23,139 nt of DNA, taken from the NCBI GenBank assembly GCA_028871595.1, contig JAGWMT010000018.1, forward strand, positions 1-23,139, written 5' to 3'. A program made the translations under genes and the position numbers. Position 1 is the first letter of the stretch, and every line of letters starts with the position of its first letter. Shown piece after piece: positions 6,810 through 14,857 of the stretch. The notes under the pieces are model-generated. The model worked only from the letters and a program-made list of their open reading frames with translations. It was not told the DNA's origin and did not search any database. The stretch is from Elusimicrobiota bacterium (GTDB lineage Bacteria > Elusimicrobiota > Elusimicrobia > UBA1565 > UBA9628).

Positions 6810-7961
6810 ATGTTCCGGCGGCTGGCGGTCGCGGCGTTGATTTCGCTCACGGCGGTTCGCGCGCGCGCGTTCGCGCCGGCGGACGAGAAGGTCATCGACG
6901 CCGGCCTGGCCTCGCTCTACGCCAGCGATTACGACGGAGCCGAGAAGGCCTTCTCGGACGCCATGGCCGCGCGGCCCGGGGACGCGCCCATGTCCCTGGG
7001 CTACGCGGTGGCCACCTGGTGGCGCATGGAGAACGATTTCGCCCCGGTGGGCGGCCCGGAGGAGGCGCGGTTCCTGGCGGCGGTCAAGACCGCGATCACC
7101 GACGGCCAGCGCGCGACGTCGGCGACCGGGAGCGCGGAGTCCTACCTGTGCCTGGGCGCGGCCTACGGACTGCGCGGCCGTTTGGAGGCGGCCCGCAAGC
7201 AATGGTTCCGGGCGTACCGCGACGGCCGCCGCGCGTACCGTTCCGAGCAGCATGCCGTCAAGCTTGACCCCGAGCTGGACGACGCCTACCTGGGCCTGGG
7301 GGCGTTCGACTACTATTCGGCCACGCTCTCGCGCTTCATCCGCTTCTTCGTCTTCACCAAGCCGGACAAGGCCAAGGGTTTGGCCGAGCTGGAAAAGGCC
7401 AAGCGCGGGCATTTCAGCGGGATGGCCGCCCAGCTTCTCCTGGTCGGCATCGATTGGACGTTCGAAAAGAAGCCGCGCGAGGCGTGGGACATCCTGGAGG
7501 AACTGCGCGCGCGCTACCACGACAGCCCGCTGATCGAGACCATGCGCCTCATCGGCCTGTTCCACCTGCGCGACGGCGAGGGCCTGTCGCGCGAGGCCAA
7601 GCTGTTCCTGGCGAAAGCCGACGGCGGCGCCCCGTTCTACCGGACGCTGGACAAGGCCGCCGGGCACTATTTCCTGGGGCTGGGAGAGCAGCTCTCGGGC
7701 CGCTGCGAGACCGCGATCGAGCAGGACCGCGCCGCCCTGGAATTGATCCCGCCGGGCCACCGCACGCTCGGCCTTCCTTGGCTGTTCATCGGCGAGTGCC
7801 AGGACATCCTGGGCCGCCGCGGCGAGGCCAAGGACTCCTACCGTCAGGCGCTGGCCAATCCGCCGTTCTGGGGCGTGCCGCGCTACGCGAAGTACCTTTT
7901 GAAGCACCCGTTCCGCGCGGGCCAAAATCCCCTGCCGGGCCGCAACGACGAGCTGGAGTAG
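6810..7961 (+). CDS. Secreted TPR-like repeat protein
   Basis: A 383-residue protein with an N-terminal signal sequence (FRRLAVAALISLTAVRARAFA, cut near residue 20). It then has helical pairs of TPR type: ASLYASDYDGAEKAFSDAMAARPGD, YLCLGAAYGLRGRLEAARKQW, DDAYLGLGAFDYYSA, REAWDILEELRARYHDSPL and WLFIGECQDILGRRGEAKDSYRQAL. It is probably a periplasmic or outer-membrane-associated scaffold; the partner is unknown. It resembles the many uncharacterised TPR proteins of diderm bacteria. It is divergent from cbpA and ends 7 bases before the convergent histidine kinase. The start is ATG 6810; a second ATG at 6802 is in another frame. Confidence 0.8.
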   Translation: MFRRLAVAALISLTAVRARAFAPADEKVIDAGLASLYASDYDGAEKAFSDAMAARPGDAPMSLGYAVATWWRMENDFAPVGGPEEARFLAAVKTAITDGQRATSATGSAESYLCLGAAYGLRGRLEAARKQWFRAYRDGRRAYRSEQHAVKLDPELDDAYLGLGAFDYYSATLSRFIRFFVFTKPDKAKGLAELEKAKRGHFSGMAAQLLLVGIDWTFEKKPREAWDILEELRARYHDSPLIETMRLIGLFHLRDGEGLSREAKLFLAKADGGAPFYRTLDKAAGHYFLGLGEQLSGRCETAIEQDRAALELIPPGHRTLGLPWLFIGECQDILGRRGEAKDSYRQALANPPFWGVPRYAKYLLKHPFRAGQNPLPGRNDELE

Positions 7962-7968
7962 GCTTCTT

Positions 7969-9723
7969 TCACGTCTGGTCGAGGACTTCCCGGACTTTGT
8001 CGGCCAGGGAGCCCGGCGTCAGCGGCTTCTGCAGATAGGCCGCCTTCGGGCCCAAGACGTCTCGCTCCAGCATGTCCTGGTCGGTGTAGCCGGACATGAA
8101 GATCACCTTGACTCCCGGTCGCCGGCTCGCCAGCAGCTTAAACAGCTCCGGGCCGCGCAGGCGCGGCATGACCACGTCGGTCAGGATCAGATGGATGTTT
8201 CCGGAATGCCGTTCGACCGCGGTGAGCGCCTCCTCGGCCCCGCGCGCGTCCAGGACCTGGTAGCCGCTCTCGATCAAGGTCCGGCGCGCGAACTTTCTGA
8301 CCGAGTCGTCGTCCTCGACCAGCAGGACGGTCTCCCGCCCGCGGAGCGGAGGGGGCGGGGTGGGCGGCGGCGGAGGGGCGGTTTCGAGGTTCTCGACGCG
8401 CGGCAGATAGATCTTGAACGTGCAGCCCTGGCCCGGCTCGCTGTAGACGTAGATGTTGCCGCCGCTCTGCTTGACGATCCCGTACACCGTGGCCAGCCCC
8501 AGGCCGGTCCCTTTGCCCGGCTCCTTGGTGGTGAAGAACGGCTCGAACAGTCGCGACTGGACGGCGGCGCTCATGCCATGCCCCGTGTCGCTGACCGAGA
8601 GCATCACGTAGGGGCCCGGGCGGACCTCCAGGTGGAGGCGAGCGTAATCCTCGCCGAGGCTGGCGTCGACCGTCTCGATGGCGATATTCCCGCCCTTGGG
8701 CAAGGCGTCGCGCGCGTTGACCACCAGGTTCATGATCACCTGTTCGATTTGCCCCGGGTCGGCCTTGACTCTCCCGATTCCGCGCGCCAGCGTCGAGCGC
8801 AGTTCGATGTGCTCGCCGATCAGGCGCTTGAGCATCGGCTGGAGGGAGGCCACGACGGCGTTCAGGTCGATGAGGCGCGGTTCCAGGATCTGGCGGCGGC
8901 TGAAGGCCAGGAGCCGGCGCGTCAACGCCGCGGCGCGCTCGGCGGCCGCCACGATCTCCTGGACGTCGTCGCGGCGCGGATCCCCGACGGGGATGCTTTG
9001 GAGCAGGAAGCCGCTGAAGCCGCCGATGGCCGTCAGGATGTTGTTGAAGTCGTGGGAGATGCCGCCGGCCAGGCGGCCGACCGACTCCATCTTCTGCGAC
9101 AGGAGCAGCTGCTCCTGGAGCTTCGCCGCCTCGGCGGTCCGCTCGCGGACGCGGGATTCCAATTCGTCCTGCGCGGCGCGCAGGCGTTTGTTGGCCTCCT
9201 GGAGCTCTTGGGCGCGAAGGTAGACCTCGGCCTCCATCTTGTCGGCACGCGCCTGCAATTCGGCGGTCAGCTTGCTCTGCTCGCTGCGCTGGTGCCTGAG
9301 ACGTATGAACTCGGTGACGTCCTCGACGCGATGGATGATGTAGGCGACGGTTCCGTCGGCCGCGAGCACCGGCGTGTTGACCGGGCTCCAATGGCGCACC
9401 TCGAACCCGCCTTCCGCGTCGGGCCGGCGGATGTCGTATTTCTGCACGGCCATGGTGTCCGGTTCCCGCCGCCGTAGGACGCGATCCAGGGAGGCGCGCA
9501 GGTTGCGCGTTCCGGTGGCGGCGGGATCGTCCGGGTTATCGGGGAATACCTCGAAAAGGCCGCGTCCCAGGATGTCGGCGCGCTTCGTCATGGTCGCGCG
9601 CAGGTAGTCATCGCTGACGGCGACGATGTTCAGGTCGGGCGTCAACGCCAAGTAGGAGCCGGGTGCCGCCTCGAAGAGGGCGCAATAGTCCGGAGTCACC
9701 CGCACAGTATAATAGGCCAACAT
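7969..9723 (-). CDS. Soluble hybrid sensor histidine kinase with C-terminal receiver
   Basis: 584 residues. A PAS-like sensor domain (about 10-140, with FEAAPGSYLALTPDLNIV and the PAC-type RVEDVTEF) is followed by a coiled coil (about 140-210). The dimerisation/phosphoacceptor segment is GGISHDFNNILTAI with His224. The ATPase domain has VIMNLVVNARDALPKGG (N box), VSDTGHGM (G1) and GKGTGLGLATVYGIVKQ (G2). A proline-rich linker precedes a receiver domain with VLLVEDDDSVRKF and the phosphoacceptor Asp516 in LILTDVVMP. No transmembrane segment or signal peptide is seen, so sensing is probably cytoplasmic. No partner response regulator is adjacent. The start is ATG 9723, with GAGGA 8 bases upstream; an in-frame TTG lies just before it. 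Confidence 0.93.
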   Translation of the reverse strand: MLAYYTVRVTPDYCALFEAAPGSYLALTPDLNIVAVSDDYLRATMTKRADILGRGLFEVFPDNPDDPAATGTRNLRASLDRVLRRREPDTMAVQKYDIRRPDAEGGFEVRHWSPVNTPVLAADGTVAYIIHRVEDVTEFIRLRHQRSEQSKLTAELQARADKMEAEVYLRAQELQEANKRLRAAQDELESRVRERTAEAAKLQEQLLLSQKMESVGRLAGGISHDFNNILTAIGGFSGFLLQSIPVGDPRRDDVQEIVAAAERAAALTRRLLAFSRRQILEPRLIDLNAVVASLQPMLKRLIGEHIELRSTLARGIGRVKADPGQIEQVIMNLVVNARDALPKGGNIAIETVDASLGEDYARLHLEVRPGPYVMLSVSDTGHGMSAAVQSRLFEPFFTTKEPGKGTGLGLATVYGIVKQSGGNIYVYSEPGQGCTFKIYLPRVENLETAPPPPPTPPPPLRGRETVLLVEDDDSVRKFARRTLIESGYQVLDARGAEEALTAVERHSGNIHLILTDVVMPRLRGPELFKLLASRRPGVKVIFMSGYTDQDMLERDVLGPKAAYLQKPLTPGSLADKVREVLDQT

Positions 9724-9757
9724 CAAGAAATCCTCAAACGCGGACGCGGGCCGACCT

Positions 9758-9766
9758 TGCTACAAT
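9758..9766 (+). promoter_or_regulatory. Extended -10 promoter for the M3 peptidase
   Basis: TGCTACAAT is an extended -10 (TGn plus TACAAT). No good -35 is seen, as expected for extended -10 promoters. The predicted start near 9773 leaves a leader of about 36 bases containing the ACGGAG ribosome-binding site. Confidence 0.45.
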
Positions 9767-9808
9767 GGGATCTTCCTTGCCCTCATCTCTCGACCACGGA
9801 GCCGAATC

Positions 9809-11968
9809 TTGAAACTCGCCTTTTCGACGCTGATTCTCGCGGGCCTGGCCTTCGCCGCCCGCGCACAGGCCGCGCTCCCGCCGTCCAATCCCTTCGCCGC
9901 GCCCAGCGTGCTGCCCGACCAGTTCCCGCCGTTCGACAAGATCAAGGACGCCGACTTCACGCCCGCCTTCGAGGCGGGCATGGCGGAGCAGCGCCGGGAG
10001 GTGGACGCGATCGCTCATGATCCCGCGCCGCCCACCTTCGAGAACACCATCGTCGCGCTGGAGCGCTCCGGGCGCCTGCTCACGCGCGTGTCGAAGACCT
10101 TCTTCAATCTCAACGCGTCCAACACCGACGACGCGATGCAGGCCGTCGAGCGAGACATGGCGCCCAAGCTGGCCGCCCACCAGGACGCCATCAGCCTGGA
10201 TGGCGCGCTGTTCGCGCGGATTTCGGCCCTTCACGATCAAGCCGCCTCCCTGGGCCTCGACGAGGAGTCGGCGCAGCTGCTGGACCGCTACGACAAGCAG
10301 TTCGTGCGCTCCGGCGCGCGCCTGTCGGAGAGCGACAAGACCGCGCTGAAGGCCATCAATCAGGAGCTGTCTTCGCTGACCACCCAGTTCGAGCAGAACC
10401 TGCTGAAGAACGCGAAAAGCGGGGCCGTGGTCGTGGACGACGCGGCCCAGCTGGACGGCCTTTCCGCGCAGCAGATCGGCGCGGCCGCCGAGGCGGCCAA
10501 GGCCCGGGGACTTTCCGGCAAGTGGGTCATCGCCCTGCAGAACACCACCATCCAGCCCGTGCTGGAGCAGATGAAGAACCGGGCCCTGCGCGAGCGCGTG
10601 TACCGCGCGTCCGTCGCCCGCGGCATCGGCGGCGACGGCGACAACACGGCGCTGGCCGCCAAGATCGTGGCGCTGCGCGCCAAGCAGGCCGCCCTCCTGG
10701 GCTACCCGAACTACGCCGCCTATTCCTTGGAGGACGAGGCCGCGGGGACTCCGGCGGCGGTCAACACGATGCTGGCGCAGCTGGGCAAGGCCGCCTTGCT
10801 CAAGGCGAGAAGCGAGGCCGCCGACATCCAAAAGCTCATCGACGCGCAGGCCAAGGCCGGGCACACGAAGCCGTTCAAGCTCCAGGCCTGGGACTGGGCG
10901 TTCTACGCCCAGCAGGTCCGCGCGGCGCGCTACGCGTTCGACGACGCGCAGGTGAAGCCCTACTTCGAGCTGAACCGGGTCCTCAACGACGGCGTCTTCT
11001 ACGCCGCGCACCAGCTGTACGGCGTCTCGTTCAAGGAGCGCGCCGACCTGCCGGCCTACCGCCCCGACGTGCGCGTGTTCGAGGTCTTCGACGCCGACGG
11101 CTCCTCCCTCGGCCTGCTGCTGCGCGACGACTTCAAGCGCGACAACAAGAACGGGGGGGCGTGGATGGACTCCTTCGTGGACCAAACCGGCCTGTTCGGC
11201 ACCAAGCCCGTGGTCATCAACAACCTGAACATCCCCAAGCCGCCCGAGGGCCAGCCCGTGCTGATGACCTTCGACGAGGTGACCACGATGTTCCACGAGT
11301 TCGGCCACGCGCTGCACGGGCTCCTCTCCCGGGTGAAGTACCCCATGCTGGCCGGCACCGCCGTCCCGCCGGACTTCGTCGAGTATCCTTCCCAGTTCAA
11401 CGAGATGTGGGCGCGGGAGCCGGAGATCCTGGCGCACTTCGCCAAGGACTACCGCACCGGCGCGCCCATGCCGAAGGCCCTGCTCGACAAGGTGATCGCC
11501 GCGCAGGACTACGGCGAAGGCTACGCCACCGCCGAGTACGTGGAGGCCGCGTTGGTGGACCAGGCCTGGCACCAGATCCCCGCGTCCGCCGCGCCGGCGG
11601 CGTCCGGCGTGATGGCGTTCGAGGCGGCGGCGCTGCGCCGCGACGGCATGGCGTATGCTCCGGTCCCGCCCCGCTACCACACGCCGTATTTCGCGCACGC
11701 CTTCAGCGGCGGCTACGCGGCCGCCTATTACGCCTATATTTGGAGCGAGGTCTTGGCGCGCGACACCGGGGCGTGGTTCCACTCCCACGGCGGAATCAGC
11801 CGCGCCAACGGCGACTTCTTCCGCGCCAAAATCCTGTCCCGCGGCCGCACTCTGGAGCCCGGCGTGCTGTTCGAGCAGTTCTACGGCCGAAAGCCCGACG
11901 TGGAGCCCCTTCTCGAGTACCGGGGCCTGGAAGCGTCGAAGGCTCTCAGACCGCGGCCGGCGCCTTGA
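9809..11968 (+). CDS. Exported M3-family peptidyl-dipeptidase (Dcp-like)
   Basis: A 719-residue zinc metallopeptidase. The N-terminus (KLAFSTLILAGLAFAARAQA) is a signal peptide, so it is expected in the periplasm. The mature region begins NPF...P.FDKIKDADFTPAFEAGM, typical of Dcp/oligopeptidase A. The zinc site is HEFGHALHG with His496, Glu497 and His500. It is followed by PPDFVEYPSQFNEMW, which supplies the further zinc ligand, and the C-terminal FAHAFSGGYAAAYYAYIWSEVLARD block. The start is TTG 9809, supported by ACGGAG about 7 bases upstream and by the signal peptide beginning there; no in-frame ATG fits. The last 23 bases overlap the convergent DUF486 gene. It likely hydrolyses short peptides during peptide scavenging. 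Confidence 0.94.
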   Translation: MKLAFSTLILAGLAFAARAQAALPPSNPFAAPSVLPDQFPPFDKIKDADFTPAFEAGMAEQRREVDAIAHDPAPPTFENTIVALERSGRLLTRVSKTFFNLNASNTDDAMQAVERDMAPKLAAHQDAISLDGALFARISALHDQAASLGLDEESAQLLDRYDKQFVRSGARLSESDKTALKAINQELSSLTTQFEQNLLKNAKSGAVVVDDAAQLDGLSAQQIGAAAEAAKARGLSGKWVIALQNTTIQPVLEQMKNRALRERVYRASVARGIGGDGDNTALAAKIVALRAKQAALLGYPNYAAYSLEDEAAGTPAAVNTMLAQLGKAALLKARSEAADIQKLIDAQAKAGHTKPFKLQAWDWAFYAQQVRAARYAFDDAQVKPYFELNRVLNDGVFYAAHQLYGVSFKERADLPAYRPDVRVFEVFDADGSSLGLLLRDDFKRDNKNGGAWMDSFVDQTGLFGTKPVVINNLNIPKPPEGQPVLMTFDEVTTMFHEFGHALHGLLSRVKYPMLAGTAVPPDFVEYPSQFNEMWAREPEILAHFAKDYRTGAPMPKALLDKVIAAQDYGEGYATAEYVEAALVDQAWHQIPASAAPAASGVMAFEAAALRRDGMAYAPVPPRYHTPYFAHAFSGGYAAAYYAYIWSEVLARDTGAWFHSHGGISRANGDFFRAKILSRGRTLEPGVLFEQFYGRKPDVEPLLEYRGLEASKALRPRPAP

Positions 11969-12293
11969 ACGCGAAGGCGAAGAACGCGGCGGCGGCGAGG
12001 CAGACGAACGCCGCCAGGTAGTTCCACGCGAACTTCTCCTTCAGGAAGGAGACCGCGAAGACGATGAAGACGGTCAAGGTCACGCACTCCTGGATGATCT
12101 TCAGCTGGAATCCGGTGAACTCCCCGTAGCCGAGCCGGTTGGCCGGCACCGCCAGGCAGTACTCCAGCAGGGCGATGCCCCAGGAGACCAGCACGGCCTT
12201 CCAGAGCGGCCAGTCGTGGCCGTACTTGAGATGTCCGTACCAGGCGAAGGTCATGAAGACGTTGGACGCGCATAAAAGGAGAACCGTGGTCAT
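11946..12293 (-). CDS. DUF486 / DMT-type small membrane protein
   Basis: A 115-residue protein with about four membrane helices (TVLLLCASNVFMTFAWYGHL, WKAVLVSWGIALLEYCLAV, VTLTVFIVFAVSFL, YLAAFVCLAAAAFFAFAF). The segments FMTFAWYGHLK, ALLEYCLAVPANR and GFQLKIIQE are the recognisable DUF486 pattern. The family is placed in the drug/metabolite transporter superfamily; the substrate is unknown. It overlaps the 3' end of the M3 peptidase by 23 bases, tail to tail. TATAAT ends only 5 bases before the ATG at 12293, so the mRNA is probably leaderless. Confidence 0.88.
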   Translation of the reverse strand: MTTVLLLCASNVFMTFAWYGHLKYGHDWPLWKAVLVSWGIALLEYCLAVPANRLGYGEFTGFQLKIIQECVTLTVFIVFAVSFLKEKFAWNYLAAFVCLAAAAFFAFAFKAPAAV

Positions 12294-12358
12294 ACGGAAT
12301 TATATCGTTGCGGCGGCGCCTTGGGGTATTGAAATTGGAGTGAAGGGCCTGTTACCAT
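12294..12358. promoter_or_regulatory. Divergent promoter region between DUF486 and the serine hydrolase
   Basis: Minus strand: a perfect TATAAT at 12304-12299, with no good -35 and only 5 bases to the DUF486 ATG. Plus strand: TTGAAA (12329-12334), an 18-base spacer and TACCAT (12353-12358), which puts the predicted start near 12365, right at the GTG/ATG (12366/12369) of the hydrolase. Both suggest leaderless or nearly leaderless transcripts, although GGAG at 12361-12364 could act as a ribosome site if transcription starts earlier. Confidence 0.45.
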
Positions 12359-12368
12359 ACGGAGAGTG

Positions 12369-13592
12369 ATGCTCCCTCGGACAATTTACTGCCGCTGTCG
12401 CGCCGCCTTTCGCGGAGTCGCCCTTCCGTTGGGGCTGGTCTTGCTCGCGTCGAGTGCCGTCCAGGCGGCGGCGACGCGCTACGACGTGCTTTACCTCTGG
12501 CACGGGACGCTGCCTCAGGCGCAGCAGCGCCGCAAGGCCGTGGCCGGCGTCCTGGGCCCGCGGGTCGCCCGCGATCTGCGCGTGATCTCGGCCGACGGCG
12601 CCTACGGGGTCGTCTACCTCCGCGAGGGCGACGCGAAAACGGCCGCCTCGGCGGCCGCGGCCCATACCCGAATCTTGCGACGCAAGCATTTAGGCAAGGC
12701 GTGGCCCGCCCCGGCGCGGTCCTGGGTCGTTTTGTCGAATGACGGCCAAAACGTTCCTCCGGTCGTCGAGGAGACGAAAACCGCGGCGGCCGGTCAAAGC
12801 GCCGAACGCCGCGAGCTCGAGCAGCAGCTCGACGAGCATGTGAAAATGCTGCGCCGGCGGGGACGGCTGGCCCCGGACGAACGGACGGCCTGGTCGGTCT
12901 ACGATTTCACCACCGGCGAAACGCTGGTGGAGATCAACGCGGACCTCGAGCTGCAGTCGGCCAGCCTGGTCAAGCCGTTCCTGGCGCTGGCCTTCATGAA
13001 GCAGGTCGAGAAGGGCAAGCTGGTCTACGACGCCGAAAGCCGACGGCAGATGACGCGCATGATCCAGCTCTCGGACAATCAGTCCGCCGACTGGGTGATG
13101 CGGCGGCTGGGCGGTCCGGCCGCGGTCGAGCGCCTGCTGCACGACGAGTTCGGCTCCGTGGTGCCGGGCGTCGAAATCAAGGAATACATCCCGGCCAGCG
13201 GCCGCACCTACCGCAACAAGGCCACGGCCCGGGACTACAGCCGCTTCCTGCTGGCGCTCTGGCGCGACGAGCTCCCCGGTTCGGCGGAGATCAAGCGCCT
13301 GATGGCGTTGCCCAAGCGAGACCGCCTGCACTCCGGCGTGCCGCTTCCTCACGACGTGGAGGTGTACAGCAAGACGGGCAGCACCAGCCATCTGTGCGGC
13401 GACATCGGGGTGCTCACGGCCAAGGGGCCCGACGGGCGGCAGTACGCCTACACGATCGTCGGCATCATCGAGAAGCAGAGCCCGGCGCGCCATTACATCA
13501 GCTGGCTGCGTTCGCGCGGCAACGTGATCCGCTACGTCTCCTACCTGGTCTACAGCCGCGTCAGCGCGCTGCACGGCGTCGCCGTCCGCTAA
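12369..13592 (+). CDS. Exported serine hydrolase of the class A beta-lactamase fold
   Basis: 407 residues. A signal-type hydrophobic segment (GVALPLGLVLLASSAVQAAA) is followed by a novel N-terminal domain of about 90 residues (TRYDVLYLWHG... to AWPAPARSW), a linker with a short helix (RRELEQQLDEHVKMLRRRG) and then the catalytic domain. The active-site motifs are SLVK (nucleophile Ser199), SDN (Ser235) and KTGS (Lys335). The ExxLN omega-loop motif needed for lactam hydrolysis by class A enzymes is not evident, so a peptidoglycan or other hydrolase/acylase role is as likely as resistance. The ATG at 12369 is preferred, with GTG 12366 just before it. Confidence 0.85.
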   Translation: MLPRTIYCRCRAAFRGVALPLGLVLLASSAVQAAATRYDVLYLWHGTLPQAQQRRKAVAGVLGPRVARDLRVISADGAYGVVYLREGDAKTAASAAAAHTRILRRKHLGKAWPAPARSWVVLSNDGQNVPPVVEETKTAAAGQSAERRELEQQLDEHVKMLRRRGRLAPDERTAWSVYDFTTGETLVEINADLELQSASLVKPFLALAFMKQVEKGKLVYDAESRRQMTRMIQLSDNQSADWVMRRLGGPAAVERLLHDEFGSVVPGVEIKEYIPASGRTYRNKATARDYSRFLLALWRDELPGSAEIKRLMALPKRDRLHSGVPLPHDVEVYSKTGSTSHLCGDIGVLTAKGPDGRQYAYTIVGIIEKQSPARHYISWLRSRGNVIRYVSYLVYSRVSALHGVAVR

Positions 13593-13622
13593 GCCCCTTC
13601 GCCGATCCGTCGGGCCGCGATC

Positions 13623-13651
13623 TTGTATTTCCCCAAAACCCCGCCTATACT
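13623..13651 (+). promoter_or_regulatory. Promoter of the OB-like exported protein
   Basis: TTGTAT (13623-13628), a 17-base spacer and TATACT (13646-13651) form a good sigma70-type promoter. The predicted start near 13658 leaves a leader of about 31 bases holding GGAGG (13679-13683) before the ATG at 13689, a conventional layout. Confidence 0.65.
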
Positions 13652-13688
13652 CCGTGGTAGCTGGACAACGACCCTGCCCGGAGGCCGT

Positions 13689-14081
13689 ATGATCAATCGA
13701 TGCTCGTCCTCGACCCTCAAGACTTTCGCCGTCGGCGCTCTGGCCGGCGCCGCGGCGTTCCTCGCGCTGAGCGCCGGCTCACAAACGGTCCTGACCGTCG
13801 CGCAGGTCGACCAGAACGTGCGGGCCTACATCGGCACGACGGCGCAAGTGACGGGCCTCGTCCAGTCCGTGCGGTCCGCGACGAGAACCGTGAAGGGCCG
13901 GAGCATCCCGTACGTCCAGCTCAACCTCTACAAAGTGGACGCCAAGGGCCGAAAAACCGGCCGCTACATCTACGTGGCCCTCCCCTCGTCGTCTTTCCAA
14001 TCGATGCCCGTGGAAGGACAAATGATGTCCGTCACCGGCCCGCTCAAGTGGGGCAACGAGATCGCCGCGATCGACCCTTAA
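13689..14081 (+). CDS. Small exported protein, possible OB-fold
   Basis: 130 residues. An N-terminal hydrophobic segment (FAVGALAGAAAFLALSAGS) could be a signal peptide or membrane anchor. The rest is predicted beta-rich: VRAYIGTTAQVTGLVQSVRS, IPYVQLNLYKVD, GRYIYVALPSS and VEGQMMSVTGPLKWGNEIAAID. The pattern of an introductory AQVDQN...Y.GT..QVTG strand and a final V.G...W.NE resembles periplasmic OB-fold proteins, but no family is certain. The start ATG 13689 is supported by GGAGG 5 bases upstream; the open frame before it spans the promoter and should not be used. Confidence 0.7.
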   Translation: MINRCSSSTLKTFAVGALAGAAAFLALSAGSQTVLTVAQVDQNVRAYIGTTAQVTGLVQSVRSATRTVKGRSIPYVQLNLYKVDAKGRKTGRYIYVALPSSSFQSMPVEGQMMSVTGPLKWGNEIAAIDP

Positions 14082-14137
14082 GGCGCTCGACCAAATCTTC
14101 GCCGAGGCGCGCTTCTTGTTCATCCAGCTTAAGCTGA

Positions 14138-14771
14138 TCAAGGAAAGGAGTAGGACGCTCCGCCCGCGCCGGGCATCTTGACCAGGATCACGTTTGAGCG
14201 CTCCTTCACGGGCGACTGACTGCCGCCGTCGGTCACGTGGCGCAGGCTGCCGGCCGCCACGAAGATGCCGATGGTTTAGCCCACCCGGGGCTGGCGGCAG
14301 CGCATCGGGCCCCATGCCGGGCCGTAGAACCAGTTCTTCGCGTAGTCCGCCGGGCCGCCGCCGCTCCTTTCCAGGCCCCTCCACAATTGGATCGGCGCCG
14401 AGGCGTACCATTGGCCGTCAATGTACTCCGCCATTCCCAGCGAATATTGGAGCGGGCCGGTGGGCCCGAATGTGTCGGTCTCGTCCGGCCAGCTCCCGTC
14501 TCCGTCGCGCTTCGAGAACGCGACGGCGATGCCGTCCGGCGTCATGTCCAGTTCGGTGATCCGGGTGGTGATCGGCCAGTCGGCCAGGTCTCCGGGGGCG
14601 TCCACCATCGTCGCCTCGCTCAGGTCCAGGTCGTCCCCCGGCCGGAGCTTCAGTTTCGGCGCCTTCGGGTCGGGCGCGGGGGCCCGGGGGCGCCGCCGGT
14701 GCGGACGCCCGCGCCGCCCGCGGCGCGGCGGCGAGAGCGGCGCTCAGCAAGGCGGCCATGAAAAGATTCAT
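14138..14771 (-). pseudogene. Frameshifted secreted protein of unknown family
   Basis: The protein can be pieced together from three frames. ATG 14771 (GGAG about 8 bases upstream) starts a signal peptide (MNLFMAALLSAALAAAPRAARA). The frame then breaks in a G/C-run region near 14675-14695 and resumes as APDPKAPKLKLRPGDDLDLSEA, then TTRITELDMTPDGIAVAFSK and YIDGQWYASAPIQLWRGLE. A TAA at 14278-14276 interrupts it. The same frame resumes with TIGIFVAAGSLRHVT and SPVKERSNVILVKMPG before a TGA at 14140-14138. Around the TAA, removing one C from a CCCC run and adding one A to an AAA run would restore PGWAKTIGIFVAAG. Every defect is in a homopolymer, so assembly error is as likely as true decay. The family was not recognised. 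Confidence 0.6.
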
Positions 14772-14812
14772 GTTCATGACTCCAGTATGTGGCCCGATCC
14801 GGTGAAACGCAC

Positions 14813-14842
14813 TCAATAGAAACCGGCCCCATTTACCCTCAA
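14813..14842 (-). promoter_or_regulatory. Possible promoter of the broken secreted gene
   Basis: On the minus strand TTGAGG (14842-14837), an 18-base spacer and TATTGA (14818-14813) lie in the 80-base gap after the ATPase stop. The hexamers are only moderate. Confidence 0.3.
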
Positions 14843-14857
14843 TTTTCCGACGCGTCG

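Noticed and set aside
6762..7925. Long N-terminal extension of the J-protein
   Set aside because: The extension is antisense to the TPR gene and not protein-like; the J-domain begins right after ATG 6761.
9734..11788. 684-codon minus-strand frame opposite the M3 peptidase
   Set aside because: The translation is low-complexity (Arg, Gly, Val, Leu, His) and the opposite strand encodes an unmistakable HEFGH metallopeptidase.
12369..13592. Calling the serine hydrolase a beta-lactamase resistance gene
   Set aside because: SxxK, SDN and KTG are shared with non-lactamase hydrolases, and the ExxLN loop is not evident.
14125..14136. Perfect palindrome CAGCTTAAGCTG
   Set aside because: It lies between two convergent gene ends with no promoter nearby and no T-run; could be a chance 6-bp repeat.
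14080..14137. Protein-like run LDQIFAEARFLFIQL downstream of the OB-like gene
   Set aside because: It is short, has no start codon or ribosome site, and continues into the antisense of the broken secreted gene; probably chance.
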